From Halopseudomonas laoshanensis (GTDB lineage: Bacteria; Pseudomonadota; Gammaproteobacteria; Pseudomonadales; Pseudomonadaceae): a stretch of 64,000 bases of DNA. Below are positions 17,654-25,987 of the stretch, piece by piece (position 1 is the stretch's first letter; the number at the start of each line of letters is the position of its first letter). The notes below the pieces were generated by a model. It saw nothing but the letters and a program-made list of their open reading frames with translations. It did no database searches and was not told the DNA's origin. A program made the translations under genes and the position numbers. The DNA is taken from the NCBI RefSeq assembly GCF_008365385.1, contig NZ_QOVF01000001.1, positions 682,001 to 746,000 of the forward strand, written 5' to 3'.

Positions 17654-17657
17654 TACC

Positions 17658-20525
17658 CTACTGACACGCCTCACAATCCGGCTCATCAATCGCACAGGCC
17701 TTTGGCACCGGAGCCGGGCCGGCGGCGGTTAAGCCGGCGGGGGCGCCGCTGGAGACGGCGTTGAGTTTGCCGGTATCCACAGTGGATTTCTCGGTGCTGG
17801 TGGCGGCCAGGGCACGTAGGTAGTAGGTGGTTTTCAAGCCACGGTACCAGGCCATGCGATAGGTCACGTCCAGGGCTTTGCCGGAGGCGCCGGCGATGTA
17901 CAGGTTGAGTGACTGCGCCTGGTCGATCCACTTCTGGCGGCGGCTGGCGGCTTCGACTATCCACTTGGTTTCCACTTCAAAGGCAGTGGCGTACAGGGAT
18001 TTCAGATCGGCCGGGACGCGGTCGATTTGCTGTACCGAGCCGTCATAGAACTTCAGATCGTTGACCATGACTGGGTCCCACAGGCCGCGTGCCTTGAGGT
18101 CGCGGACCAGGTATGGGTTGATCACGGTGAACTCGCCGGAGAGGTTCGATTTGACGTAGAGGTTCTGGTAGGTCGGCTCGATCGACTGGGATACGCCGGT
18201 GATGTTGGCGATGGTTGCGGTCGGGGCGATGGCCATGATGTTGGAGTTGCGGATGCCTTTCTGCGCGCGCTGGCGCAGGGGTTCCCAATCCAGGGTCTGG
18301 CTGCGATCGACTTCAATGTATTTGGCGCCGCGCTGCTCGGTGAGAATGTCCAGCGAGTCCAGCGGTAGAATGCCCTGATTCCACAGCGAGCCTTCAAAAG
18401 TGGCGTAGCTGCCGCGCTCTTCGGCCAGATCGCAGGAGGCCTGGATGGCGTAATAGCTGACGGCTTCCATGGACTGATCGGCGAAGCTGACTGCGGCATC
18501 AGAACCGTAGGCGATGTGCTGCAGGTAGAGTGCATCCTGAAAGCCCATGATGCCCAGGCCCACCGGGCGGTGCTTGAGGTTGGAGTTTCTGGCTTGCGGC
18601 ACCGAGTAGTAGTTGATGTCGATAACGTTATCCAGCATGCGTACGGCGGTCTTGATGGTGGCCGCGAGCTTGGCGGTGTCCAGCTTGCCGTCAACGATAT
18701 GGTTGGGCAGGTTGACCGAGCCCAGATTGCACACGGCGATTTCATCGGCCGAGGTGTTCAGGGTGATCTCGGTACAGAGGTTGGAGCTATGCACCACGCC
18801 AACGTGCTGCTGCGGGCTGCGCAGGTTGCAGGCGTCTTTGAAGGTGATCCACGGGTGGCCGGTTTCGAACAGCATGCTGAGCATCTTGCGCCACAGGTCG
18901 CGGGCCTGGATGGTCTTGTGCAGCTTGAGCTTGCCGTACTCGATCAGTGCCTCGTAATACTCGTAACGCTCTTCAAAGGTCTTGCCGGTCAGGTCATGCA
19001 GGTCCGGCGTATCGGACGGGGAGAAGAGCGTCCATTTGCCGTCTTCGAACACGCGCTTCATGAACAGGTCCGGGATCCAGTTGGCGGTGTTCATATCGTG
19101 GGTGCGGCGACGGTCGTCGCCGGTGTTCTTGCGCAGCTCGAGAAACTCTTCGATATCCAGGTGCCAGGTTTCCAGATAGGCACAGACCGCGCCCTTGCGC
19201 TTGCCGCCTTGGTTTACCGCCACGGCGGTGTCGTTGACCACCTTGAGGAAGGGCACGACGCCCTGGGATTTGCCGTTGGTGCCTTTGATGTAGGAGCCCA
19301 GTGCACGCACGTTGGTCCAGTCGTTGCCTAGGCCGCCAGCGAATTTGGACAGCATGGCGTTGTCGTGGATCGCATGGTAAATGCCGGACAGCTCATCCGG
19401 CACGGTGGTCAGGTAGCAGCTGGAGAGTTGCGGACGCAGGGTGCCAGCGTTGAACAGGGTTGGCGTGGAGGCCATATAGTCGAAGCTGGAGAGCAGCTTG
19501 TAGAACTCGATGGCGCGGGCGTTGCGATCGGCCTCTTCAATCGCCAGACCCATGGCCACGCGCATAAAGAAAATCTGCGGCAGCTCGAAGCGTACGCCGT
19601 CTTTGTGGATGAAGTAACGGTCGTACAGAGTCTGCAGGCCCAGGTAGGAGAACTGCTGATCGCGAGTGTGATCCAGCGCGGCGCCCAGTGCCTGCAGATC
19701 GAACTCCTTCAAGCGTGAGTCCACCAGCTCCAGCTCGGCGCCCTTGTTGATATAAGCGGGCAGGGCCTTGGCGTACAGCTCGGCCATCTCATGATGGGTG
19801 GCACTGTCGGCCACGCCAAGAAAGCCCAGGGCTTCGGCGCGCAGGGTGTCCATCAACAGGCGCGCGGTCACGTGGCTGTAATTCGGCTCGCGCTCGACCA
19901 GGGTGCGTGCAGTCATCACCAAGGCGGTGTTGACGTCGTGCTGGGTAACGCCGTCGTAGAGGTTTTTCAGGGTTTCGCGTTCGATCAGTTTGGCATCCAC
20001 TTCGGCTAGACCTTCGCAGGCCTCGTCGATAATGGTGTGCATGCGGCCCATGTCCAGCGGCACGCGGCTGCCGTCGGCCTGGGTAACGTTCAGCGTGGGA
20101 TGCGCTTCCACTGGCTGACGCGCCTGACGTTGACGGGAGTGCTCTTCACGATAGAGCACGTAGCTGCGCGCCACTTTCTGTTCACCGGCGCGCATCAGCG
20201 CCAGTTCAACCTGGTCCTGAATCTCTTCGATATGCAGGGTGCCGCCAGAGGGCATGCGCCGTTTGAAGATATTGGTGATGGTTTCGGTGAGCTGGTTCAC
20301 GGTCTGGTGAATGCGGCTTGAGGCAGCGGCCTGGCCACCCTCTACAGCCAAAAACGCCTTGGTGATGGCGACCTTGATCTTGTCATCGGTGTATCCAACC
20401 AGAGTGCCATTGCGCTTGATCACTCGAATCTGACCGGGGGCGGTCAGGTTCAGATCCTGCTCGTGCTGCTCACCTTGCGGCGCGCGAGATCCAATGGTCT
20501 CGGTGGGGTTGGGGGTGGGCTGCAT
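17658..20525 (-). CDS. nrdA: Ribonucleoside-diphosphate reductase subunit alpha, class Ia
   Basis: The protein is 955 residues, the catalytic R1 subunit. Two ATP-cone domains lie in tandem at the N-terminus (about 28-115, beginning IRVIKRNGTLVGYTDDKI; and about 135-225, beginning LNVTQADGSRVPLDMGRM), as in P. aeruginosa NrdA. The barrel has the substrate-site Cys in QLSSCYLTTV, the radical Cys with Asn and Glu in SSNLCTEITLN, and the redox-relay C-terminal pair in DCEACQ. I start at the ATG at 20525, which has AAGGAGA seven bases upstream, rather than the TTG two codons earlier. It supplies dNTPs with nrdB. An NrdR-type box lies about 270 nt upstream. Confidence 0.97.
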   Translation of the reverse strand: MQPTPNPTETIGSRAPQGEQHEQDLNLTAPGQIRVIKRNGTLVGYTDDKIKVAITKAFLAVEGGQAAASSRIHQTVNQLTETITNIFKRRMPSGGTLHIEEIQDQVELALMRAGEQKVARSYVLYREEHSRQRQARQPVEAHPTLNVTQADGSRVPLDMGRMHTIIDEACEGLAEVDAKLIERETLKNLYDGVTQHDVNTALVMTARTLVEREPNYSHVTARLLMDTLRAEALGFLGVADSATHHEMAELYAKALPAYINKGAELELVDSRLKEFDLQALGAALDHTRDQQFSYLGLQTLYDRYFIHKDGVRFELPQIFFMRVAMGLAIEEADRNARAIEFYKLLSSFDYMASTPTLFNAGTLRPQLSSCYLTTVPDELSGIYHAIHDNAMLSKFAGGLGNDWTNVRALGSYIKGTNGKSQGVVPFLKVVNDTAVAVNQGGKRKGAVCAYLETWHLDIEEFLELRKNTGDDRRRTHDMNTANWIPDLFMKRVFEDGKWTLFSPSDTPDLHDLTGKTFEERYEYYEALIEYGKLKLHKTIQARDLWRKMLSMLFETGHPWITFKDACNLRSPQQHVGVVHSSNLCTEITLNTSADEIAVCNLGSVNLPNHIVDGKLDTAKLAATIKTAVRMLDNVIDINYYSVPQARNSNLKHRPVGLGIMGFQDALYLQHIAYGSDAAVSFADQSMEAVSYYAIQASCDLAEERGSYATFEGSLWNQGILPLDSLDILTEQRGAKYIEVDRSQTLDWEPLRQRAQKGIRNSNIMAIAPTATIANITGVSQSIEPTYQNLYVKSNLSGEFTVINPYLVRDLKARGLWDPVMVNDLKFYDGSVQQIDRVPADLKSLYATAFEVETKWIVEAASRRQKWIDQAQSLNLYIAGASGKALDVTYRMAWYRGLKTTYYLRALAATSTEKSTVDTGKLNAVSSGAPAGLTAAGPAPVPKACAIDEPDCEACQ

Positions 20526-20550
20526 GGGCAATCTCCTTGGCCGGGCCTGC

Positions 20551-20566
20551 GTACTATATATGGTGG
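20551..20566. promoter_or_regulatory. Possible weak NrdR box
   Basis: GTACTATATATGGTGG matches the NrdR consensus ACACWATATATWGTGT at about 12 of 16 positions. It lies 25 nt upstream of the nrdA start, inside the expected leader. NrdR usually binds pairs of boxes about three helical turns apart; the next look-alike is 61 nt away, so this one is uncertain. Confidence 0.3.
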
Positions 20567-20611
20567 TTCTGCGCTACAGGCTTGGCACTGTTGCGGAGAC
20601 CGTTGCGATTA

Positions 20612-20627
20612 AAACAACATCTAGTGA
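20612..20627. promoter_or_regulatory. Possible weak NrdR box
   Basis: AAACAACATCTAGTGA matches about 12 of 16 positions of the NrdR consensus. Its start is 61 nt from the start of the 20551 look-alike and 186 nt from the perfect box. It may be fortuitous. Confidence 0.25.
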
Positions 20628-20797
20628 TTAAAATGCCGTGAGGCACAAGATAGTGTGTATCATGCTGTTGCGCAAGCCCGCGACTTAAACTTTCTGTGCT
20701 GGCGATCTACTGGCAGCAGTACAGAAGATGCCGCTCTAAACCGCTTATCTCAGGCTTCTTGGCGAGTTATCAACAGGCGGAGGTCGACGAAAAATAA

Positions 20798-20813
20798 ACA
20801 CAATATATTGTGT
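20798..20813. promoter_or_regulatory. NrdR box (perfect palindrome)
   Basis: ACACAATATATTGTGT is a perfect 16-nt palindrome and an exact match to the consensus site of NrdR, the ATP/dATP-sensing repressor of ribonucleotide reductase genes. It sits between nrdA (start at 20525, leftward) and the response regulator gene (start at 20914, rightward), closer to the latter. It could therefore act on either or both. Confidence 0.8.
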
Positions 20814-20913
20814 TATCAGGTTGGCCCCTCCCTAGCGGTAACCGTGGGTAGGTGTTTTGCTTTGCGGTTGCTACAATCGCCGATCTTACTCGCGGCAAAT
20901 CGGGGTTGGTGTT

Positions 20914-21630
20914 GTGTCAAATGTGGAAGGTGGGCGAATACTGATTGTTGAGGATGACCTCAAACTCGCGGCCTTGATCGAGGCGTTTCTGATCTCCCAG
21001 GGCTTGGACGTTGAGCTATTGACGCACGGCAGCGGTGCGGTAGAGCACATTCTCGCCAGCAATCCCGATCTGGTGGTGTTGGACCTGATGCTGCCCGGCG
21101 AAGACGGGTTGTCTATCTGCAAACGGCTGCGTGCCGCCAGTTATGCGCGGCCGATCTTGATGCTGACCGCGCGCAGTGACGATGAGGATCATATTCAGGG
21201 GCTGGAACTGGGCGCGGATGATTACGTCAACAAACCGGTACGGCCACAGGTGCTGTTGGCACGCATTCGCGCGTTACTGCGCCGCAGTTCGGATATGGAC
21301 TCGGCTAATGAACGCGAGACCACCCGGCTGACGTTCGGACCGCTGGTGGTCGACCATGCGCGTCGCGAGGCCTGGCTGCATGAAGAGTTGATTGATCTGA
21401 CCGGTGCCGAGTTCGATCTGCTCTGGCTACTCTCCAGCAACGCCGGGCGGGTGCTCAGCCGTGAGGAGATTTTCAATTCATTGCGTGGCATCGAATACGA
21501 CGGTCAGGATCGCTCGATTGATGTGCGCATTTCGCGGATCCGCCCGAAAATTGGTGACGACCCCGAGTTGCCTCGCATCATCAAGACCGTGCGCAGCAAA
21601 GGCTACCTGTTTGTCGCCGTGCAACCCTGA
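20914..21630 (+). CDS. OmpR-family response regulator, RstA-like
   Basis: The protein is 238 residues. Its receiver domain has D14-D15, phospho-acceptor D57 in VVLDLMLPGEDG, Lys in DYVNKPVRPQ, and its C-terminal winged helix includes LTGAEFDLLWLL, VLSREEIFNSL and IIKTVRSKGYLF. I start at the GTG at 20914, which follows a weak GGGG site; a later GTG at 20923 is also possible. The stop is directly followed by the ATG of the sensor kinase gene (TGAATG), so the two are coupled. The same pair lies beside nrdAB in P. aeruginosa (PA1157-PA1158). In RstAB relatives the response is to acid or to low magnesium; the signal here is unknown. Confidence 0.9.
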   Translation: MSNVEGGRILIVEDDLKLAALIEAFLISQGLDVELLTHGSGAVEHILASNPDLVVLDLMLPGEDGLSICKRLRAASYARPILMLTARSDDEDHIQGLELGADDYVNKPVRPQVLLARIRALLRRSSDMDSANERETTRLTFGPLVVDHARREAWLHEELIDLTGAEFDLLWLLSSNAGRVLSREEIFNSLRGIEYDGQDRSIDVRISRIRPKIGDDPELPRIIKTVRSKGYLFVAVQP

Positions 21631-23226
21631 ATGAACTCCATTTTCCTGCGCATTTATGGCGGCATGCTGCTGATTCTGATCACGGTGTCGCTATTGGCAT
21701 TATTGAGTATTCGCCTGATTAACGATGTGCGCGCCGAGGATTACCGCGAGCGTATCGCCAGTGGCACTTTCCGGCTGATGGCCGACAACCTCGAACCCAT
21801 GGACGACGCCGAGCGCTTGCGCGCGTTGGCGGCCTGGACCCGCCTGATTGGCGTGCCGCTGCAGCTGAACGAGCTGGATGATCTGGATCTGGATTCCAGC
21901 AGCTGGTCGCGACTGATCCGTGGGCAGGTGCTGGTCAAGCAGAACGGCGTGGAGGACGTGCGGGTCTATAGCCTGGTGGAGTTACAAAGCCAGATGGTGC
22001 TGACCACCACTATTGAGCGCATTACCGAACAGCTCGGCCGGGCCACGCTGTTTCTGATCGCCGATGAGCTGGTGCGAGCCCCCGAGGCGGATATGCCATC
22101 GCGCCTGCAGCAACTGCGCCGCGAAAAAGGTTTCGGTTACCCTTTGGTACTGACTCGTATGAACGAGGCGGATCTGGACGCCGACCAGCGTCGGCGACTG
22201 GAAGAACTGGATACCTTGATGACCTTGGGGCCGGACGGCGATTCGATCGTCTTGTATATGAAGGTGCCGGATACCGAATGGGTACTCAGTCTGGGGCCGC
22301 TGTACCAGATGAAGGAGTTTCCAGCGCCGATGTTGTTGATAGTCGGGGTGCTGGTTTTGACCCTGTCCGGTTTGCTGATTTATCTGCTGGTGCGGCAACT
22401 GGAACAGCGCTTGATGGTTCTTGAGGCCGCCGCCACCCAACTGACCCGCGGTAATCTGGATGTCCGTGTGGACGCGTTGGGACCGGACTCGGTGGGTCGC
22501 CTGGCCAAGGCGTTCAACGATATGGCCAGCCACTTGCAAAGGCTAATGGCGATTCAGCGCGAGATGATCGGCGCGGTTTCCCACGAGCTGCGTACACCGA
22601 TCGCGCGTTTGCGCTTTGGCTTGGAAATGGTCGAAACCGCGGATAACGAGGCGGACCTCAATCGCTATATGCAAGGTATGGATGGCGATCTCAGCGAACT
22701 GGACAAACTGGTAGACGAGATTCTCACCTATGCACGCCTGGAGCAGGGCGCCCCGGCATTGAACATGGTCGGGGTGGACGTGCCGGCGATGGTCGCCCAG
22801 GTGGTCAGCGAGCTGGGGCCGTTACAACAGAACATCAATCTGCAAGCGCGCGATCTGTCGCTGGGCCGCGCTACCCGCATCGATGCCGAGCCACGCTACC
22901 TGCACCGCGCGATCACTAACCTGGTAAGTAATGCCCAGCGTCACGCCAGCAGCCAGGTCAGAATCAGCACACGTGTGGTCTATGGGCGTTGCGTGATCAA
23001 CGTCGAGGATGACGGGCCGGGGATTGCCGAGGAATGGCGCGAGCGTATTTTCACACCGTTTCTAAGGCTGGATGACAGTCGCACACGCTCTTCTGGGGGG
23101 TACGGTCTGGGGTTGTCGATTGTGCGCAGGGTGATTTATTGGCATAACGGTCGCACCCGAGTCGGGCGTTCGGAAGCCTTGGGTGGTGCGGATTTCAGCC
23201 TGGACTGGCCGGTACAGCGCCGCTAG
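21631..23226 (+). CDS. Sensor histidine kinase, RstB-like
   Basis: The protein is 531 residues. It has membrane helix 1 at about 8-30, a periplasmic domain to about 230, and helix 2 at about 232-255 (MLLIVGVLVLTLSGLLIYLLV). A HAMP linker follows, then HisKA with H318 in AVSHELRTPIARLRF, and HATPase_c with the N-box NLVSNAQRHA, VEDDGPGI and SGGYGLGLSIVRRV. The order and the ALGPDSVGRLAKAFNDMA HAMP motif are those of RstB-type kinases. Translation begins directly at the stop of the response regulator gene. No terminator is seen before the convergent TetR gene. Confidence 0.9.
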   Translation: MNSIFLRIYGGMLLILITVSLLALLSIRLINDVRAEDYRERIASGTFRLMADNLEPMDDAERLRALAAWTRLIGVPLQLNELDDLDLDSSSWSRLIRGQVLVKQNGVEDVRVYSLVELQSQMVLTTTIERITEQLGRATLFLIADELVRAPEADMPSRLQQLRREKGFGYPLVLTRMNEADLDADQRRRLEELDTLMTLGPDGDSIVLYMKVPDTEWVLSLGPLYQMKEFPAPMLLIVGVLVLTLSGLLIYLLVRQLEQRLMVLEAAATQLTRGNLDVRVDALGPDSVGRLAKAFNDMASHLQRLMAIQREMIGAVSHELRTPIARLRFGLEMVETADNEADLNRYMQGMDGDLSELDKLVDEILTYARLEQGAPALNMVGVDVPAMVAQVVSELGPLQQNINLQARDLSLGRATRIDAEPRYLHRAITNLVSNAQRHASSQVRISTRVVYGRCVINVEDDGPGIAEEWRERIFTPFLRLDDSRTRSSGGYGLGLSIVRRVIYWHNGRTRVGRSEALGGADFSLDWPVQRR

Positions 23227-23256
23227 GGCGTCAGTACCGGCGGAACATAACAAGGG

Positions 23257-23886
23257 TTAACGGCTGTGGCCGTTGACCAGCAAACGGAAGGCCTGGCTGG
23301 CAGGGCCGGGTTCCGGGGTGCGGCCGCAGATCAGATCGCAGTAAATTGCACCTTCACCGATGCGAATAATGAAATAGGCGAGGCTTTCGGCGTCCATTTC
23401 CGGGTTGATTTTACCGGCCTTGATCTGCCCATCGAACAGCTCGCGCCAGGTCTCGATCAAGCGACTCTGCAAGCCGGAGATGTTTGAGGTAAGCAACTGC
23501 AAACCCCATTGCGGCTCTGCCAGCAGAAAATCATGCATCGGCTTGGCGTTGATCAGCGCGATGTTGATATCGGTGTAAATCTGCACCAGGTAATCGATCC
23601 CTTGCAGCTCGGGCGTCTCATTCGCGCGCTCTATCGCCTGGTCATAGATGAACTTGTACTGTGACCAGAGAATCTCGCCCATCAGCAGATCCTTGTTCCC
23701 CACCCAGCGCATGAGCGTGGCGCGGCCGATGTTGAGCTCCTCCGCCAGCAGCGACAGGTTCAGCCGGCGACCCTCGAGCCACCAGCGGCGCGCCATACGA
23801 AAAGCAGTGATGGGCGTGGCGCGTTCATCGGATTTGCGCTGCGACAGCGCCATGGATAGCGGGGTATTCTGACTGCTCATATTCAC
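23257..23886 (-). CDS. TetR-family regulator, QsdR-like
   Basis: The protein is 209 residues. The N-terminal helix-turn-helix is LSLLAEELNIGRATLMRWVGNKDLL, in which MRWVGNKD replaces the usual YYHFKNKE; that variation and the C-terminal domain (YFIIRIGEGAIYCDLI) fit the QsdR subgroup, named for the Rhodococcus regulator of an acyl-homoserine-lactone lactonase. It is first in a leftward direction with 154 nt before it, and the next gene upstream is an SDR on the same strand. It may control the SDR or the hydrolases beyond, but nothing in the sequence proves this. No clear palindromic operator was found. Confidence 0.8.
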   Translation of the reverse strand: MNMSSQNTPLSMALSQRKSDERATPITAFRMARRWWLEGRRLNLSLLAEELNIGRATLMRWVGNKDLLMGEILWSQYKFIYDQAIERANETPELQGIDYLVQIYTDINIALINAKPMHDFLLAEPQWGLQLLTSNISGLQSRLIETWRELFDGQIKAGKINPEMDAESLAYFIIRIGEGAIYCDLICGRTPEPGPASQAFRLLVNGHSR

Positions 23887-24040
23887 TGCCTGTGTGACTT
23901 TATGTATTGACTCTCTCGCGTCCTATAGTAGCAAGGACGATACCAAGATGAGAAGTGTCCCGATGATGAATCATTGCTTGAATCCTATTTTGATAGCATC
24001 CTTTAGTCGCATTTGTCATGAAGAAGGCGGTTTCAGCCGC

Positions 24041-24802
24041 CTAACCACGACCGACAAAGGGCATTTTTGTGGCCATGATGGTCATGAACTGAATATTGCT
24101 TTCCAGCGGTAGATTGGCCATCTGCACCACCGCCTGAGCAACGTGCTCTACATCCATCATTGCCTCTTGCGCTATTTCCCCATTTGCCTGCGGGACGCCA
24201 TGCTTCATGCGTTCGGTCATCTCAGTGGCGGCATTGCCTATGTCGATCTGACCGCAGGCGATGTTGTAGCGCCGGCCGTCCAGCGAAGTGGATTTGGTCA
24301 GGCCAGTTATCGCGTGTTTGGTGGCGGTGTAAGGCGCTGAGTTTGGTCGTGGCGCGTGGGCGGAAATCGAACCGTTGTTGATGATGCGACCGCCCATGGG
24401 TTGCTGGCTTTTCATGATCTTGAAGGCTTGCTGGGTGCAGAGAAAGGCGCCGGTCAGGTTGGTTTCCACCGTGGCCTGCCAGTGCTCAAAGCTGATGTCT
24501 TCCAATGGTACGGGCGGTGCTCCGGTACCGGCGTTGTTAAACAGCAGATCAAGGCGACCGAAGCGCTCAAGCGTACGATCAAACAGGGCGGTCACCGACG
24601 CGGGTTGGCGCACATCGGTCACTACCATCAGACTGTGCTCGGCGAGGTTTGCGGCAGCCGCGACAGTGGCTTCGAGTGGTTCGGCACGGCGGCCGGCCAG
24701 CACCACGCGGTAACCAGCGCGCAGTAGCGCCAGCGCGGTGGCGCGGCCAATACCGCTGCCGGCGCCGGTGACCAGGGCGACGGGGGAGGTGGTTGTTGTC
24801 AT
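24041..24802 (-). CDS. Short-chain dehydrogenase/reductase
   Basis: The protein is 253 residues, a classical SDR. The cofactor motif is [16 protein letters not shown] (Gly-rich, near residue 10-25) followed by AGRRAEP, which suits NADP(H). NNAGTG lies near residue 90, and the catalytic Ser and Tyr-X3-Lys lie in NNGSISAH and [10 protein letters not shown]. It lies 154 nt upstream of the TetR gene on the same strand and about 100 nt beyond the terminator of the first secreted hydrolase. The substrate is unknown. An association with the neighbouring ester hydrolases, for example oxidising released alcohols, is only a guess from position. Confidence 0.88.
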   Translation of the reverse strand: MTTTTSPVALVTGAGSGIGRATALALLRAGYRVVLAGRRAEPLEATVAAAANLAEHSLMVVTDVRQPASVTALFDRTLERFGRLDLLFNNAGTGAPPVPLEDISFEHWQATVETNLTGAFLCTQQAFKIMKSQQPMGGRIINNGSISAHAPRPNSAPYTATKHAITGLTKSTSLDGRRYNIACGQIDIGNAATEMTERMKHGVPQANGEIAQEAMMDVEHVAQAVVQMANLPLESNIQFMTIMATKMPFVGRG

Positions 24803-24848
24803 GATTGGGCTCCAGGGCTAGGTTCAGCCCCGCAGCATAGCCGATTAC

Positions 24849-24879
24849 AAAAAAGCCGGTCACCCGAAGGCAGCCGGCT
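24849..24879 (-). terminator. Terminator after the first secreted hydrolase gene
   Basis: On the minus strand, AGCCGG(C/T) pairs across a 12-13 nt loop with CCGGCT and is followed by TTTTTT. It lies about 28 nt past the stop at 24907. Confidence 0.75.
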
Positions 24880-24906
24880 GCATCACGTTAAGGGATACGC
24901 GGGCAA

Positions 24907-25770
24907 TCAGTTGATGCCCTTGCGCTCGACTTCCCAATCGCGGTCGGTGCAGAGCTCGCAGTTGCTGCCGTAGAAAGTACTCTCGGCGTTGTTGTCATCC
25001 ATCAGGTGATAGCGATACCAGGCAGTAGAAGGCCCGCGGAAATCGCCAGCGTCACCCACGGGTTCGAAGTGCCCAGCGCCGTCCAGATTGCCCCAGAAGA
25101 CCGGCACGTTGGCGTTGTTGAACACCGGGCGGCCGTTCAATACCGGGCCAGCGAGGGTGTCGGAGCTGCCGGTCATCAGGAACATCGGGCCATTTTGCTG
25201 GCCCTGTGAAGAGCTGACATGACCCAGACCCAGCACATAAGGCTGGAATGGCGCAGTGGCGGTGATACGACTATCGCGGCCGGCCATGATCGAGCCACCA
25301 CCGCCCTGCGAGTGGCCTGAAGATCCTACCCGGTTAACGTCCAGGCGGCCGGCATAGGTGCCGCTGCTGCGACCGTTCTGTTGTACCAGGTAATCCAGGC
25401 AGTCGATCATTTCCTCGCCTGAGCCCGCGTCGGAGGTGCGTGCGGCAGCGACGACGAAGCCATGGCTGGCCCAATGCTCAAGCAAGTCACCGTAGGTGCC
25501 AGGCGTCCCACCGGTGCCATTGCCCCAGAGGATGATCGGGTGACGCCGACCTTCTTCACCGAGAGTGCGCGGGCGGTAGATGGTGCAGCTAGGGCCTTCA
25601 TTGCCATCAGTGGTGGCGAAGGGGCCGGAGCGGCTGAAGTCTGATACCGGTGGAAAGCTACCATCGCCTGGGTCGGTCGGTGGCGGCGGAGTGGGGTTGC
25701 TGGCCAGAACGGAGGTGGATACCAATAGAGCAGCCGCAAGGCCGGATAGGGCGAATTTGGATGTTTTCAT
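24907..25770 (-). CDS. Secreted alpha/beta hydrolase, cutinase/PETase-like, copy 1
   Basis: The protein is 287 residues. The type-I signal peptide ends at VLA (23), followed by a Pro/Gly-rich linker to about residue 40. The catalytic triad by motif is S154 in GHSQGGGGS, D204 in GSSDTLAGP, and H234 in GAGHFEP; WGNGTG (82-87) fits the oxyanion hole. Four cysteines (62, 124, and 271/274 in CELC) could make two disulfides. The Ser motif, Asp segment and HF order are those of dienelactone-hydrolase/cutinase-like esterases including polyester hydrolases, but no exact family member is recognised. I start at the ATG at 25770, with AAGAGA upstream and a proper signal peptide; longer versions lack it. 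A paralogue lies 217 nt upstream. Both have their own terminators. Confidence 0.85.
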   Translation of the reverse strand: MKTSKFALSGLAAALLVSTSVLASNPTPPPPTDPGDGSFPPVSDFSRSGPFATTDGNEGPSCTIYRPRTLGEEGRRHPIILWGNGTGGTPGTYGDLLEHWASHGFVVAAARTSDAGSGEEMIDCLDYLVQQNGRSSGTYAGRLDVNRVGSSGHSQGGGGSIMAGRDSRITATAPFQPYVLGLGHVSSSQGQQNGPMFLMTGSSDTLAGPVLNGRPVFNNANVPVFWGNLDGAGHFEPVGDAGDFRGPSTAWYRYHLMDDNNAESTFYGSNCELCTDRDWEVERKGIN

Positions 25771-25940
25771 AATAATCTCTTGAAGGGGAATATTGTTGTT
25801 GTATGCAACCGCTGAGCCTCTGGCCAACCACCGACGGTCAGACTCATTGCGATACAGACAATACGGTGTGAGATTGTGTGCGGCACTCGCCTATACGGGT
25901 GAAAAAACGATACAAAACTATAAAATGTATCGTTGCGCAC

Positions 25941-25966
25941 AAAAAAAGACCGGCGCTGGGCCGGTC
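25941..25966 (-). terminator. Terminator after the second secreted hydrolase gene
   Basis: Minus strand: GACCGGC stem, 5-nt loop, GCCGGTC, then seven T. It lies 22 nt past the stop at 25988 and before the start region of copy 1, so the two paralogues are separate transcription units. Confidence 0.85.
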
Positions 25967-25987
25967 CTCCTTGCTGCTGACTAACGT

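Larger units (their letters stand above)
17167..17657. other. nrdA-nrdB intergenic region filled with palindromic repeats
   Basis: This 491-nt stretch between two co-oriented reductase genes holds no gene that I can support. It contains a 22-bp inverted-repeat pair at its edges (17195-17216 and 17632-17653) and two copies of an 82-bp palindrome-ended unit inside. A short open frame across the repeats has no coding character. Confidence 0.8.
20526..20913. other. Divergent promoter region between nrdA and the RstAB-type genes
   Basis: This is 388 nt without a supportable gene. It holds the perfect NrdR-type palindrome at 20798-20813 and two weaker look-alikes at 20551-20566 and 20612-20627. 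It is AT-richer than the flanks, with tracts such as GATTAAAACAAC. Both nrdA (leftward) and the response regulator (rightward) must be transcribed from here. Confidence 0.75.

Noticed and set aside
20767-20775. A DnaA-box-like TTATCAACA upstream of nrdA
   Set aside because: It has one mismatch to the strict consensus and no second box nearby, so it may be chance, though DnaA control of nrdA is known in E. coli.
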